A stretch of 64,000 nucleotides of DNA, taken from contig CP096137.1 in the NCBI GenBank assembly GCA_023213235.1, positions 3,102,908 to 3,166,907 on the forward strand, written 5' to 3'. Below, in pieces: positions 30,939-42,065 of this stretch. A model generated the notes under the pieces. The model was not told where the DNA came from and searched no databases. It saw nothing but the letters and a program-made list of their open reading frames with translations. Source of the stretch: Elusimicrobiota bacterium. Its GTDB lineage: Bacteria > Elusimicrobiota > Elusimicrobia > UBA1565 > UBA9628. The position numbers and the translations under genes were made by a program. Each line of letters starts with the position of its first letter. Within the stretch, counting starts at the first letter, position 1.

Positions 30939-32317
30939 CCGCGTTTCTCCTGTTCCGTACCGGTCTCAGCCTGATAAACTTTCGCGATTCCCGCCGCGAG
31001 CTTCCTGTTCTCCGCGACGCTCGGGCCCTCGACGAGCACGCGCAGCACGGGCTCGGTGCCCGAGTAGCGCACGAACACGCGCCCGCGCCCGGCGAGCTTC
31101 TTCGACGCCGCGGCGATCGCGGCGGAGGTCTCGTCCATCAGCGAGATCGCGGGCTTGCTGCGCACGCGCAGCGCCGTCAGGGTCTGCGGCGTCGGCTTGT
31201 ACAGCCGTCCGAGAGCGCTCATCGGCCGGCGCGACTCCCGCCAGGCCGCGAGCGTCTGCAGGCCCGTCAGCATGCCGTCGCCCGTCGGGGCGAAGTCCCG
31301 GAACACGACGTGGCCGGAGTTCTCGCCGCCGAGCGAGAGGCCTTCCTTCTCGATCGCGTCGGTGACGTGCCGGTCGCCGACGGGAGTCGTGACGGCCGAC
31401 ACGCCGAGGCCGCGCAGGTAGGAGAGGAGGCCGAAGTTCGACATGACCGTCACCGCGACCTTGCCGCCCTTGAGCGCGCCGCGGCGCAGCAGGCGCGCGG
31501 CGGCGGCGGCGATCAGCGCGTCGCCGTCGAGCTGGCGACCGCGCTCGTCGACGACGATCGCGCGGTCGGCGTCGCCGTCGAGCGCGAGGCCGGCGTCGGC
31601 CTTGCGGCGGCGCACCTCGCGGCTGAGCGCCTCGGTGTGCGTGGCGCCGCACCCGTCGTTGATGTTGCGGCCGTTGGGCTTGGCGCCGATGACGAAGACC
31701 GTAGCGCCGAGGCCCTCGAGCAGGGCCGGCGCGAACGCCGACGCGGCGCCGTTGGCGCAGTCGACGACGATGCGCGTGCCCGTGAGGTCGAGCGTCGACG
31801 GGAAGGCGCTCTTGAGAAAGTCCCGGTAGATCGACGCGCGGTCGGTCGCGGCGAAGGGCGGCTTCGGCAGCGCGGGCGGGGCCTGGCGCTGCCGGTTGAT
31901 GCGCCGCTCGACGTCGAGCTCGAGGTCGGGCGCCATCTTGAAGCCGGCGCCGTCGAAGAACTTGATGCCGTTGTACTCGGCCGGGTTGTGCGAGGCCGAG
32001 ATCACCGCGCCCGCGAAGCAGCCGAGCCGGGGGCCGAGGTAGGAGACGCCGGGCGTCGGGATCACGCCGAGGTCGAGCACGCGCACGCCGGCGGCGGAGA
32101 ACCCGGAGACGAGCGACTTGAGGAGGGCGGGGCCGGAGCCGCGCGTGTCGCGGCCGACGGCGATCATCGGAGCGTGGCCGTTTAATTTGATGTTTTGGCG
32201 TTCGAGGAGGACCTTGGCCGCGTGATAGGCCAGTGCCCGCACGGCTTCCGGAGCCAAGGCGCCCTTGCCGGGAATGCCGCGGACTCCGTCGGTGCCGAAA
32301 AGAAGCCCTTCTATCAC
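30935..32317 (-). CDS. glmM: Phosphoglucosamine mutase
   Basis: Interconverts GlcN-6-P and GlcN-1-P between GlmS and GlmU. A 460-residue α-D-phosphohexomutase: LLFGTDGVRGIPGKG at the N-terminus, the phosphoserine loop ISASHNPAEYNGIK, the Mg-binding LALDGDADRAIVVDE and the C-terminal phosphate-binding RYSGTEPVLRVLVEG. I choose GTG at 32317, which overlaps the folP stop (GTGA) and is where homology starts. The folP–glmM order is classic. Confidence 0.97.
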   Translation of the reverse strand: MIEGLLFGTDGVRGIPGKGALAPEAVRALAYHAAKVLLERQNIKLNGHAPMIAVGRDTRGSGPALLKSLVSGFSAAGVRVLDLGVIPTPGVSYLGPRLGCFAGAVISASHNPAEYNGIKFFDGAGFKMAPDLELDVERRINRQRQAPPALPKPPFAATDRASIYRDFLKSAFPSTLDLTGTRIVVDCANGAASAFAPALLEGLGATVFVIGAKPNGRNINDGCGATHTEALSREVRRRKADAGLALDGDADRAIVVDERGRQLDGDALIAAAAARLLRRGALKGGKVAVTVMSNFGLLSYLRGLGVSAVTTPVGDRHVTDAIEKEGLSLGGENSGHVVFRDFAPTGDGMLTGLQTLAAWRESRRPMSALGRLYKPTPQTLTALRVRSKPAISLMDETSAAIAAASKKLAGRGRVFVRYSGTEPVLRVLVEGPSVAENRKLAAGIAKVYQAETGTEQEKRG

Positions 32318-33164
32318 GGGTTCCTCTCGAGGGCCATGAGGGTGTCCAGGGTTTTCTTCGTCTCGAGCACGTCGTGGACGCGCAGAACGGAAACATTTCC
32401 GCTCATGGCGGCGTAAGCCGCCACGGCCAGCGAGCCGGCCAATCTGTCCTGGGGGCCGTTGTCCGGCGTGATCTTGCCGAACATGGACTTGCGAGAGACG
32501 CCGAGGACGACGGGGGCGATCGCGGAGAACTCGCCGGCGCGGCGGATGAGGGTCAAATTGTGGTCCAACGTCTTGCCGAAGCCGATGCCCGGGTCGACCC
32601 AAACCTGGTCCCTGCGGCCTCCGGCCGCGACGAACGAATTGAGAGTGTCTTCCAGGAACCGGAAGACCTCCTGAAAACAATCCTTGTAGGACGGGTTGGC
32701 CTGCATCGTGCCGGGGGTGCCGAGCATGTGCATGAGCACGATTTTTCGGCGCGCAGCGCCGCTTTGACCATACCCTTATCCGCGCGCATCGCGGTAACGT
32801 CGTTGATGATCGTGGCTCCCGCGTCGAGAGCCTCTTCCGCGATACGAGCCTTATCCGTATCGACGGATATTTTCACGGAGCCCGCTCGCTTCGCGAGCGA
32901 ACGGATCACCGGAATAACTCTTTCTTTTTCAACGTCGAACGGAATGGAATCCGAACCCGGCCTCGTGGACTGACCGCCGATGTCGAGTATGTCGGCCCCT
33001 TCGCTGACGAGCTTGAGCGCGAGCTCGACGGCCTGCTCGGCCGTCGTGGCGCGACTGCCTTCGTGGAACGAGTCAGGCGTGCAATTCACGATGCCCATGA
33101 TCAACGGCCTTTGCGCGCCCTTCGGGCGCGTGACCGAGTCGGGCTTCGTCATGAGCTCAATCAT
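32314..33164 (-). CDS. folP: Dihydropteroate synthase (one frameshift)
   Basis: Folate pathway enzyme, the sulfonamide target. TIM-barrel signatures: IMGIVNCTPDSFHEGSRA, GADILDIGGQSTRPGSD, WVDPGIGFGKTLDHNLTL and GVSRKSMFG. The frame breaks at a short A run near 32741. One A restores AEKIVLMHMLGTPGTMQ and ~283 residues. It sits between ftsH and glmM, a widely conserved order. Confidence 0.95.
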
Positions 33165-33167
33165 CCT

Positions 33168-34971
<1,804 letters not shown>

Positions 34972-34972
<1 letters not shown>

Positions 34973-35478
34973 CAGGTCCTCAGTACTCCGACGCACGGAA
35001 GCTGGCGGTACCGCTCGTCGTAGTCCAGGCCGAAGCCGACGACGAATTCGTTCGGGATCTTGAATCCCGTGTACTTGGGCTGAAAGGGCGTCTTGCGGCA
35101 TTCCGGCTTGTCCAGAAGGGTGCAGACCTCGAGAGACGCCGGACGGTGGGCGCGCAGGGTCTCGGTCAGCGACGTCAGGGTCAGGCCCGTGTCCACGATG
35201 TCCTCGACGAGCAGGAGGTCCTTGCCCTCGGGGCTCTCCCGGAGGTCGAGCAGGGTCCGAACCGTCCCCGTCGAGGCCTTGCCGGCGTAGGAGGAGACGG
35301 CCACGAAGTCGAGCTGGACGTCGAGCTCCGGCCCAAGAGACCGGACGAGGTCCGCCATGAAGATCGTCGAGCCCTTGAGCACCCCGACCACGAGAAGCTT
35401 TTTGCCCTTGTAGTCGCGGGTGATCTCGGCGCCGAGCTCCAGGATGCGGGCCCGGAGGGTCGCCTCGTCTAAGAGCAC
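34972..35478 (-). CDS. hpt: Hypoxanthine phosphoribosyltransferase
   Basis: Purine salvage enzyme. A 168-residue type-I PRTase: [30 protein letters not shown] and the PRPP motif [15 protein letters not shown] (about residues 88–102). I choose the GTG at 35478. tilS, often upstream of this pair, is absent; instead a divergent sensor gene begins 140 bp away. Confidence 0.94.
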
Positions 35479-35582
35479 CTTGCTGAGGGCGGGATGGACG
35501 GCGGTTTGGGGGGCATCGAAGGGCCATTTTACCTTTTCCCCCTCCCGCTTATCAAGGAAGGGCGGGCCCCCCGACCCCGGGG

Positions 35583-35611
35583 TGGACGGGGCCGGATTCG
35601 TCTGCTACAAT
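35583..35611 (+). promoter_or_regulatory. Promoter for a leaderless transcript of the hybrid kinase gene
   Basis: TGGACG at 35583–35588, a 17-bp spacer and TACAAT at 35606–35611. The GTG start at 35619 follows after 7 nt and no Shine-Dalgarno is present. Confidence 0.5.
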
Positions 35612-35618
35612 TCGTCCC

Positions 35619-37154
35619 GTGCCGACCACCACCGAAACGGCGTTCTCCGTTCTCGTCGTCGACGACGAGCAGGACGCCCGGGCGATCCTAAAGGAGAGCT
35701 GGAGCGCGTTCCCGGCGTCACGCTCAAGCTGGCGACGGCCACCGACGGCGACGAGGCCCTCCACAAGCTCAAGGAAAACCCCTTCGACCTCGTTTTCCTC
35801 GACTACCGCCTCCCCCCACCAACGGCCTCGACATCCTCGAGAAGATCCGCCAGCACCACCCCAAGACGGCGGTCGTCATGACGACCGCCGCCGGCAACGA
35901 GCAGGTGGCCGTGGCCGCCATGAAGAAGGGGGCGATGGACTACATCACCCAGAAGGACCTGCGCCAGACCGACCTGGGACAGCTCCTGAGACGGGTCATC
36001 GAAATCCGCGACCTGGTCAACCAGAACATGGAGCTGCGCCAGGTCAACCAGATGAAGAACGAGTTCATCGCCAACGTCTCGCACGAGCTCCGCACCCCTT
36101 TGACGGTCGTCATCGGCTACGCGAACACGATGCGCGACGGCAGCATGGGGCCGCTCAACGACGCCCAGCAGAAGGCGCTCGGCTCGATGATCGATCGCGC
36201 CGAGGGCCTCATGGCGACCCTCAACAACATCCTGCGCATCCGCGAGGTGCACGAGGGCCGCAAGCAGATGCTGCTCAAGCCGATCGAACTCGGCAAGCTC
36301 GTCGCCGCGCAGGTCGAGAAGGCCGGCCGCGAGCTGCGCCGCCGCAAGCTCAAGCTCTCCGTCGAGCCGCTGACGTCCGAGGTCTGGGTGATGGCCGACG
36401 AGGAGAAGCTCGGCGACGTCATCGACAACCTGCTCTCGAACGCCGTCAAGTTCAGCCCGGTCGAGGGCGCGCTCAAGGTCTCCCTGTCCCTCGAGAAGAC
36501 CAAGGTCAAGCTCTCCGTCGTCGACGCCGGCCCCGGCGTGGCGCCCGAGCTCCTGCCGCACGTCTTCGACACTTTTTCCGCCGCGAACCAAGGCCCGACG
36601 CGCGAGTACCCCGGCCTCGGGCTCGGCCTTCCCTCTCCAAGCAGATCGTCGAGGCGCTCGGCGGCCGCATCTGGCTCGAGAGCGAGGGCGCCGGCCGCGG
36701 CACGACGGCCCGCCTCGAGCTCCCGGTCTCCGCGCCGGACGCCCCGCCCGCCGTCGTCGACGGCTCCGAGACCGTGCGCAAGAAGCGCGTGCTCATCGTC
36801 GAGGACAACCCCGACCTCGTCGAGGTCCTCATGCTGTTCCTCGCCAGCGTCTCGCGAAACCTCTTCATCACGACGGCCCACTCCGGCTTCGAGGCGCTCG
36901 AAAAGATCGAGGAGGACCTGCCGAGCCTCGTCATCCTCGACGTCATGATGCCGGGCATGGACGGCTTCGAGGTGCTCTCGCGCCTGAAGCGCCTGCCCGC
37001 CGAGAAGCGCCCGCCCGTCATGGTGCTGACCGGCTACTCCGACGCGCTCGCGCGCGCGAAGGAAGCCGGCGCCGACGAGGTCATGCTCAAGCCCTTCGAG
37101 AAGAACGCCTTCGTGAAGAAGGTTCTGTCCCTCCTCGGCGCTCCCGCCGCCTAG
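35619..37154 (+). CDS. Hybrid two-component protein REC–HisKA–HATPase–REC (three frameshifts)
   Basis: About 512 codons. Domain 1 (35619–36000) is a receiver: VLVVDDEQDARAIL, phospho-Asp in LVFLDYRLPP, and DYITQKD for the Lys switch. Domain 2 has the H-box FIANVSHELRTPLTVVIGY and the ATPase boxes VIDNLLSNAVKFSP, VVDAGPGVAPE and a G2 box GLGLGLSLSKQIVEALGG. Domain 3 (from about 36785) is a second receiver: VLIVEDNPDLVEVLML, VILDVMMPGMDGFEVL, MLKPFEK. Frames break near 35692, 35818 and 36632. No sensory or membrane domain is seen, so the N-terminal receiver is the likely input, placing it inside a multi-step phosphorelay. GTG start. Confidence 0.85.
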   Translation: MPTTTETAFSVLVVDDEQDARAILKESWSAFPASRSSWRRPPTATRPSTSSRKTPSTSFSSTTASPHQRPRHPREDPPAPPQDGGRHDDRRRQRAGGRGRHEEGGDGLHHPEGPAPDRPGTAPETGHRNPRPGQPEHGAAPGQPDEERVHRQRLARAPHPFDGRHRLREHDARRQHGAAQRRPAEGARLDDRSRRGPHGDPQQHPAHPRGARGPQADAAQADRTRQARRRAGREGRPRAAPPQAQALRRAADVRGLGDGRRGEARRRHRQPALERRQVQPGRGRAQGLPVPREDQGQALRRRRRPRRGARAPAARLRHFFRREPRPDARVPRPRARPSLSKQIVEALGGRIWLESEGAGRGTTARLELPVSAPDAPPAVVDGSETVRKKRVLIVEDNPDLVEVLMLFLASVSRNLFITTAHSGFEALEKIEEDLPSLVILDVMMPGMDGFEVLSRLKRLPAEKRPPVMVLTGYSDALARAKEAGADEVMLKPFEKNAFVKKVLSLLGAPAA

Positions 37155-37486
37155 TGCGTCTCCTGGCCGCGTTGCTGATCTCCTGTTCCGCGGCCGCCTC
37201 GGACATCTCGGTCTCCACCTCTCCCGTCGCGGCCCCCTCTGAGCCGATCCAATGGCGGCTCGGCTACGACAAGCCGAAGGACTCCACCGTCGCGCGGCGC
37301 TCGATCGGACTCGGACGCGTCCTCGGCGAAGGGCCCGTCCTTCAAGTCGGCGTCTGGAGCGGAGGCGGCGCGGTGATCGGAAGCGTCGCGGGCCCTCCCG
37401 GCGCCGTGCTCGGCGCCGCGGCCGGCGCCGTCGCCGGCCTGATCGTGAGCTGGTTTACTCCGAAGGAAGCGCGCAGCGACCGCTGA
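37154..37486 (+). CDS. Small glycine-zipper lipoprotein
   Basis: A 110-residue protein whose GTG start overlaps the kinase stop (TAGTG). The lipobox LISC at the end of a short signal (MRLLAALLISC) predicts a lipid-anchored envelope protein. The C-terminal half carries a Gly/Ala-rich helix pair (GGGAVIGSVAGPPGAVLGAA, AGAVAGLIVSW) typical of glycine-zipper outer-membrane lipoproteins. The charged C-terminus is FTPKEARSDR. It may be co-expressed with the hybrid kinase. Exact role unknown. Confidence 0.68.
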   Translation: MRLLAALLISCSAAASDISVSTSPVAAPSEPIQWRLGYDKPKDSTVARRSIGLGRVLGEGPVLQVGVWSGGGAVIGSVAGPPGAVLGAAAGAVAGLIVSWFTPKEARSDR

Positions 37487-37585
37487 CGAAGGTACGTCCG
37501 GACGACCTTTGCGCCGTGCGGCGGCGTGCCCGGACACAGTGACGCACGCTTCTTTAAGACCCCCTGGCGCGCCCCCCGCCCCCGC

Positions 37586-37591
37586 TATAAT
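37586..37591 (+). promoter_or_regulatory. -10 element (TATAAT) for a leaderless response regulator transcript
   Basis: A perfect TATAAT ends 6 nt before the ATG at 37598 and there is no Shine-Dalgarno. No good -35 is visible. Confidence 0.65.
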
Positions 37592-37597
37592 GCGGAC

Positions 37598-37971
37598 ATG
37601 GCGCGCGTTCTGATCGTGGACGACGAGGAGTTCATCCGCGACTTGATCAAGGAAGTCCTGCTCTCGCAAGGCCACGAGTTCGAGCTGGCCGACGGCGGGA
37701 CCGCCGCCTTCGAGATCCTCCGCAAGAAGACCGTCGACCTCGCGATCGTCGACCGCAACATGCCCGGCATGACCGGCATCGAGGTCGTCCAGCTGATCCG
37801 GCAGAACCCGAAGACGAAGGGCATCAAGGTGCTGATGTGCACGGCGTCGAGCGTGACGAAGGAGATCGACGAGGCCTTCAACGCGGGCGCCGACGACTAC
37901 ATCCTCAAGCCGCTGAGCTTCCCGGCCCTGCTCGGCAAGGTCGCCAAGGCCCTGGCCTCCCCGCCAAATGA
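37598..37971 (+). CDS. Single-domain response regulator (probable C-terminal frameshift)
   Basis: A CheY-like receiver: RVLIVDDEEFIRDLI, phospho-acceptor Asp52 in AIVDRNMPGMTG, Thr82 in MCTAS and Lys104 in YILKPLS. As written, the frame continues far past the domain into ddl sequence, which makes no sense. Adding one C near 37963 gives ALASPPK and a TGA at 37969–37971, overlapping the ddl ATG in the ATGA style used throughout this genome. With no output domain it probably relays phosphate or acts by protein contact. It may partner with the hybrid kinase upstream. Confidence 0.85.
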
Positions 37972-39059
37972 AGCCGACGGTTCTCGTGCTGTGCGGCGGC
38001 AAGTCCGCCGAGAGGCTGGTCTCTCTCGTGTCGGCGCAATGCGTCGTCGCCAACCTGTCGACGAAGAAGTTCAAGGTCCGCCTCGTCCACATCGACGAGA
38101 ACAACGAGTGGGCCGAGGTCGCTCCCGCCAAGCTGTTGAAGGAGAAGCCCGCCGACCTTCACCGCGGCGGCGCGTCCCTGGTCCGCCTGCGCGCGGGCGC
38201 GCGCAACGTGGACCCGTGGAAGCTCCTGACCTCGCTCGAGTGGCGCAGGGACTGCGTGTTTCCCGTCCTGCACGGCCCGATGGGAGAGGACGGCACGATC
38301 CAGGGCCTGCTCGAGCTGACCGGCTGCGCCTACGTGGGCTGCGGCGTGCTCGGCTCGGCCGCCGGGATGGACAAGGAAGCGACCAAGCGCGTCTGCGCCT
38401 CCGCCGGAATCCCGCAGGTTCCGTGGGCCGTCGCGCGCACACCGGCGGAGGCCGCGGCCGCCGCGAAGAGGCTCGGCTATCCCGTGTTCGTCAAGCCGGC
38501 GCGCATGGGCTCGTCGGTCGGCGTCGTGAAGGTGAAATCCGCCGCCGGCATCGGCGCCGCGCTGCGCGAGGCGCTGCGCTACGACGACAAGGCCCTCGTC
38601 GAGAAGGGCCTGCCCGTGCGCGAGATCGAGACGGCCGTGCTCGGCGACCCGTGGGCGCCGCGCGGCAAACTGTCGCTGCGCGCGTCGGTGTGCGCCGAGA
38701 TCAAGCCCAACGCCGAGTTCTACGATTACAAGGCGAAGTACCTCGATCCCGACGGCGCGAGCTTCATGGTGCCGGCGCCGCTGCCCGCGAGCGTCTCGAC
38801 GCGCGTGCGCGAGGTGGCGCTCGCCGCGTTCCGCGCCCTCGACCTTTACGGGCTGGCGCGCGCGGACTTCTTCGTGCACAAGGCGACCGGCGCCGTGTAC
38901 TTCAACGAGCCCAACACCTTGCCCGGCTTCACGCCCGCGAGCATGTACCCGCGGCTGTGGCGCGAGTCCGGCGTCCCGACTCCGAAGCTCGTCGAGACGC
39001 TCGTCGCCCTCGGCCTCAAGCGCGCCGCCGCGCGGCGCAAGATCAGCACGCGGCATTGA
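37968..39059 (+). CDS. ddl: D-alanine–D-alanine ligase
   Basis: ATP-grasp enzyme making the D-Ala-D-Ala terminus of peptidoglycan stem peptides. A 363-residue protein with GGKSAERLVSLVSA (residues 10–23), HGPMGEDG (102–109), YPVFVKPARMGSSVGV and the metal-binding YFNEPNTLPGFT. The insert of ~40 residues before HGPMGEDG suggests the longer VanA/DdlA-like clade. Coupled to the response regulator upstream and to the symporter downstream (TTGA overlap). Confidence 0.95.
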   Translation: MKPTVLVLCGGKSAERLVSLVSAQCVVANLSTKKFKVRLVHIDENNEWAEVAPAKLLKEKPADLHRGGASLVRLRAGARNVDPWKLLTSLEWRRDCVFPVLHGPMGEDGTIQGLLELTGCAYVGCGVLGSAAGMDKEATKRVCASAGIPQVPWAVARTPAEAAAAAKRLGYPVFVKPARMGSSVGVVKVKSAAGIGAALREALRYDDKALVEKGLPVREIETAVLGDPWAPRGKLSLRASVCAEIKPNAEFYDYKAKYLDPDGASFMVPAPLPASVSTRVREVALAAFRALDLYGLARADFFVHKATGAVYFNEPNTLPGFTPASMYPRLWRESGVPTPKLVETLVALGLKRAAARRKISTRH

Positions 39060-40409
39060 TCGACGCCGCCATCGTCGCCGTCTTCCTCCTCGCCTGCCTG
39101 GCGCTCGGGATGCGGGCACGCGGCGAGGAAAGCGCCGAAGGCTGGATTCTCGCCGGACGCGCCCTCACGTTTCCCGTCTTCGTGATGAGCCTCGTGCCCA
39201 CGTTCTACGGCGGAGTCCTCGGCATCGGGGAATTCACGTGGACCAGCGGAATCTCCAACTGGGTCGTGATGGCATTGCCGTACTACGTATTCGCGGGCCT
39301 TTACGCGTTCTTCCTCGCGGGAAAGGTCCGCTCCGCTCCGGGGCTGACGATTCCCGATCATTTGGCCGATGCGTACGGAAAAAGATGGCCATGCTCGGCG
39401 CCGTGCTGGTTTTCATTCTCGCCTCCCCCGCCGACGAACTGCTCATGGCCGGCGCTCTCCTCGGCCATCTGACGGGCTTCTCCCCGTCCGTCGCGTCGGT
39501 CCTCGCGGCCGTGTTGTCGTTGTCTTTGATTTGGCGAGGAGGTCTCCGTTCCGACGCCGCCGCCAACCGGCTCCAGTTCATCGTCATGTTCCTGGGCTTC
39601 GCCCTGATCATCCCCTTCGCCTGGCGCGCCGTCGGCAGTCCCGCCGCGATGGCCGCCAAGCTCCCGCTCGGGCACCTGAGCGCGACGGGCGGCTTGAGCC
39701 CCGCGAAGCTGATCGGCTGGTGGCTGATCGCGGTGTGGACGATCGTCGACCCGGCGTTTCACCAGAGGTGCGCCGCCGCCGAGACGCCGGCCGTCGCGCG
39801 GCGCGGCATCCTCGCCTCGATCGCCTGCTGGGCCGTCTTCGATCTGATGACGACGACGGCCGGGCTGTACGCGCGGGCGGCGCTGCCCGGGCTCAAGGAC
39901 GCGACCTTGGCGTTCCCGCTGCTCGCCGACGCGGTGCTTCCCCCGTCGCGCGCGGGCTGTTCTTCGCCGGCGTCAGCGCGTCCTTGTTCGCCGCGCTGCA
40001 GGGAACGTCCCTGCTCGCCGCGGCGTGCCTCGGGCGGCAGCGCCTGCGCGCGGGGATCGTCGCGACGATGGCGCTGTCGCTTCTTCTGTCGCATCTCGTG
40101 CCGTCGGTCGTCGGGCTGTGGTACGCCGTCGGCTCGGCGACGATCCCGGGCCTTTTGCTGCCGATGCTCGGCGCGTACTCGCCGGCGCTGCGCGTGCCGG
40201 GGCGGTGGGCGCTCGCCTCGTCGGCGTCGGGGTGGCTCGTCTCGCTGTCGTGGGTCGCCCTCGGCCGCGCGCGCGGCGAGACCCCGCTGGGCGTCGAGCC
40301 GATGTATCCCGGCCTGGCCGCCGCCGCCGCGCTGTGGGCGCTCGGCTACGCCTCGTCGGCGCGGACGGTCCAGACGGCGCCGAGCAGGACGCCCCACGCG
40401 CAGCCGTAG
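39056..40409 (+). CDS. Sodium:solute symporter family transporter (two frameshifts)
   Basis: A multi-pass membrane protein of the SSS/SLC5 family. The N-terminus IDAAIVAVFLLACLALGM, the signature GWILAGRALTFPVFVMSLVP, FYGGVLGIGEFTWTSGISNW and VPGLTIPDHL-type segment APGLTIPDHLADAYGK are all family-like. About 12 helices can be counted after joining frames at about 39385 and 39950. The start is a TTG overlapping the ddl stop. Substrate unknown. Its 3' end overlaps the convergent BrkB gene by 64 bp. Confidence 0.83.
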
Positions 40410-41149
40410 GTCCACACCAGCGCCGCGAGCATCGAGCTCATCGCGCCGTTGAACATGCTCACGTGCCAGACCTTCGGCAGCAGGTAGGAGAAGAGCAGGG
40501 ACACCCCGGAGCACGCGAGCGCCGCGACCGCCGCGCCCTGGAAGGCCGCGCGCCACGACGGGCTCGTCTTCGGGACGAAGACGTAGGTGCAGGAGAAAGC
40601 GGCGAACATCGCGGCGAACGCGGCCGGGTAGCGCACGACGGAGGCGAACGCGCGCGGCAGCAGCCGTCCCGCCCCGAGCCGCACGAGCTCGCCCTGCGCG
40701 AGCGGAAGGATCACGAACGCCACCGCGCCGAGGCCGATCGCCACGGCCCAGATCGCGAGGACGACGAACGCCTTGCCGCGGCGGCTCCAGCCGCCGGGGT
40801 GCGGACGCTCGGGGTCGGAGAAGAGGAAGTGGACGGCCCGCGTCAGTTCGTTGAGTCCGGAGGAGGCCGTCCACACCGCGGCGACGGCGGAGGCGGTGGC
40901 CAGGCCCCGGCCGGAGTCGGCGACCGAGGCGGCGAGCTGGTCTGGGCTCAGAGAGCTCTCGGGCGGGAGCACGTCGCGCAGAAAGGAGAGCAGCTCGGGC
41001 GCCAGGTTGGCGTGGAAAACCGCCGCGACGCCGCGCGAGACGACGATCAGGAACGGCACGAGCGAGACGAGGAAGTAGAACGCCATCGCGGCCGCGAAGC
41101 TCGGCAGCATCGTCAGCTTGCCCTGCAGGCGCCGCCCGAGCAGGCTCAT
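40346..41149 (-). CDS. YihY/BrkB-family inner-membrane protein
   Basis: A 267-residue membrane protein with about six helices. The phrases AAAMAFYFLVSLVPFLIVVS, VWTASSGLNELTRAVHFLF and TYVFVPKTSPSWRAAFQGA are the conserved BrkB/YihY pattern. The family's function is not settled. I choose the ATG at 41149, which overlaps the upstream small gene's stop (ATGA), so the two are co-translated. The frame is open to 41191, but that only shadows the neighbour. Confidence 0.88.
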   Translation of the reverse strand: MSLLGRRLQGKLTMLPSFAAAMAFYFLVSLVPFLIVVSRGVAAVFHANLAPELLSFLRDVLPPESSLSPDQLAASVADSGRGLATASAVAAVWTASSGLNELTRAVHFLFSDPERPHPGGWSRRGKAFVVLAIWAVAIGLGAVAFVILPLAQGELVRLGAGRLLPRAFASVVRYPAAFAAMFAAFSCTYVFVPKTSPSWRAAFQGAAVAALACSGVSLLFSYLLPKVWHVSMFNGAMSSMLAALVWTYGCAWGVLLGAVWTVRADEA

Positions 41150-41486
41150 CGCCGCGGCTTTGCCAGCTCCGCGCGCAGGGCCTTCAGCCACGCCGCGGCC
41201 GCCTCGGCGAAGAACTTCTCGTCGACGACGACCTCGTCGCCGAGGTAGTGCGCGCGGACCTGGTCGGGGCGAAGCTCGTCGCCGGCCTCGAGGGGTCGCC
41301 CCAGTAGAAGCCCACGGCGCCCTCCTTGTTCATCCCCGACCTGCGCGCGATCATCTCCTCGAGGCCGCCGCCGGCGGCCGTGAACGCCGCGGCCAGCGGC
41401 TCCCAGCGCTTCTCCAGCGCGACGCAGTTGGGCGGGTTTCCTGCCTGGACCGTGAAGGCGAACTCTCCGACTCGGATGGGCTCCAC
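41146..41486 (-). CDS. Small acidic protein, candidate immunity protein for the giant toxin-like gene (one frameshift)
   Basis: About 113 residues after adding one base at the C3–C4 run near 41297. The corrected protein reads VEPIRVGEFAFTVQAG at the start, GFYWGDPLEAGDELRPDQVR in the middle and AAAAWLKALRAELAKPRR at the end. It is cytosolic, with no signal or membrane helix, and acidic in its second half. GTG start 17 bp after the stop of the giant gene, same strand. Size, charge and position are what is usual for immunity proteins of CdiA-type and other polymorphic toxins. No immunity family is recognised, so the role is inference. Confidence 0.5.
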
Positions 41487-41503
41487 GCCGCTAGCTTATA
41501 TTT

Positions 41504-42065
41504 TTAAGGGGCTTTCTTCGGGACGGGAACGCGCGCGGCGGGGACGTCCGACGGAGCGTACAGCGGAGGCTGCCCGGCCCAGGAGTCGACGCCGAACGAG
41601 GTGAGCTCGCCGTTGCGTATCCAGCCGATGAAGGTGACGCCCTCGAACTGGGCGCGGTGCTGGCCGTCGCGGCCGACCTTGCCGAAGAGCCGGCCGCCGA
41701 GCTCGGCCAGATGGGACTCGGACCAGATCGCTCCGTCGACGACGGTCTTCTCGAAGACGCCGGCCTGCAGCTCGTTGGTGAAGCCGCCCGTATGGCGGCC
41801 CTGATACAGGCGGTACTGGACGTACTTCATCCCGGGGAAGCCGGGGACCGGCTTCTCGAGCGTGACGACGCCGTGCGCCTCGGCGAGGGCCTTGCGGAAC
41901 AGAGCCTCCTCGTGGGCGCCCTTGATGCCGTCGCGACGGCGCACGTTCGGGTTCGACAGCGACCACTCGTCGCGGTAGTGCGAGGCGGCCCCGCGGCCGA
42001 ACTCGCGCAGCGCGGCGGGCGCGGGCTCGCCCTTCAGGAAGTCCGGCAGGACGCGGTCGTCGGCG
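41504..42065 (-). other. Giant protein: C-terminal CdiA/EndoU-like toxin-domain candidate
   Basis: The last ~185 residues start after E-x-V-G-A motif 7. The order RRDGIKGAHEEALFRKAL, GFPGMKYVQYRLYQG, FEKTVVDGAIWSESHLAELG and GVTFIGWIRNGELTSF matches the G-[IV]-K-G-x-H … K-T-[IV]-x-D … F-x-G-[YW]-I-x-x-G pattern I associate with CdiA C-terminal EndoU-like tRNase domains. Assignment is from memory. A profile search would settle it. Confidence 0.5.

Noticed and set aside
37598..39472. Apparent fusion of a response regulator with a ~500-residue extension
   Set aside because: The extension is out-of-frame ddl and symporter sequence. One missing base near 37963 explains it and restores an ATGA overlap with ddl.
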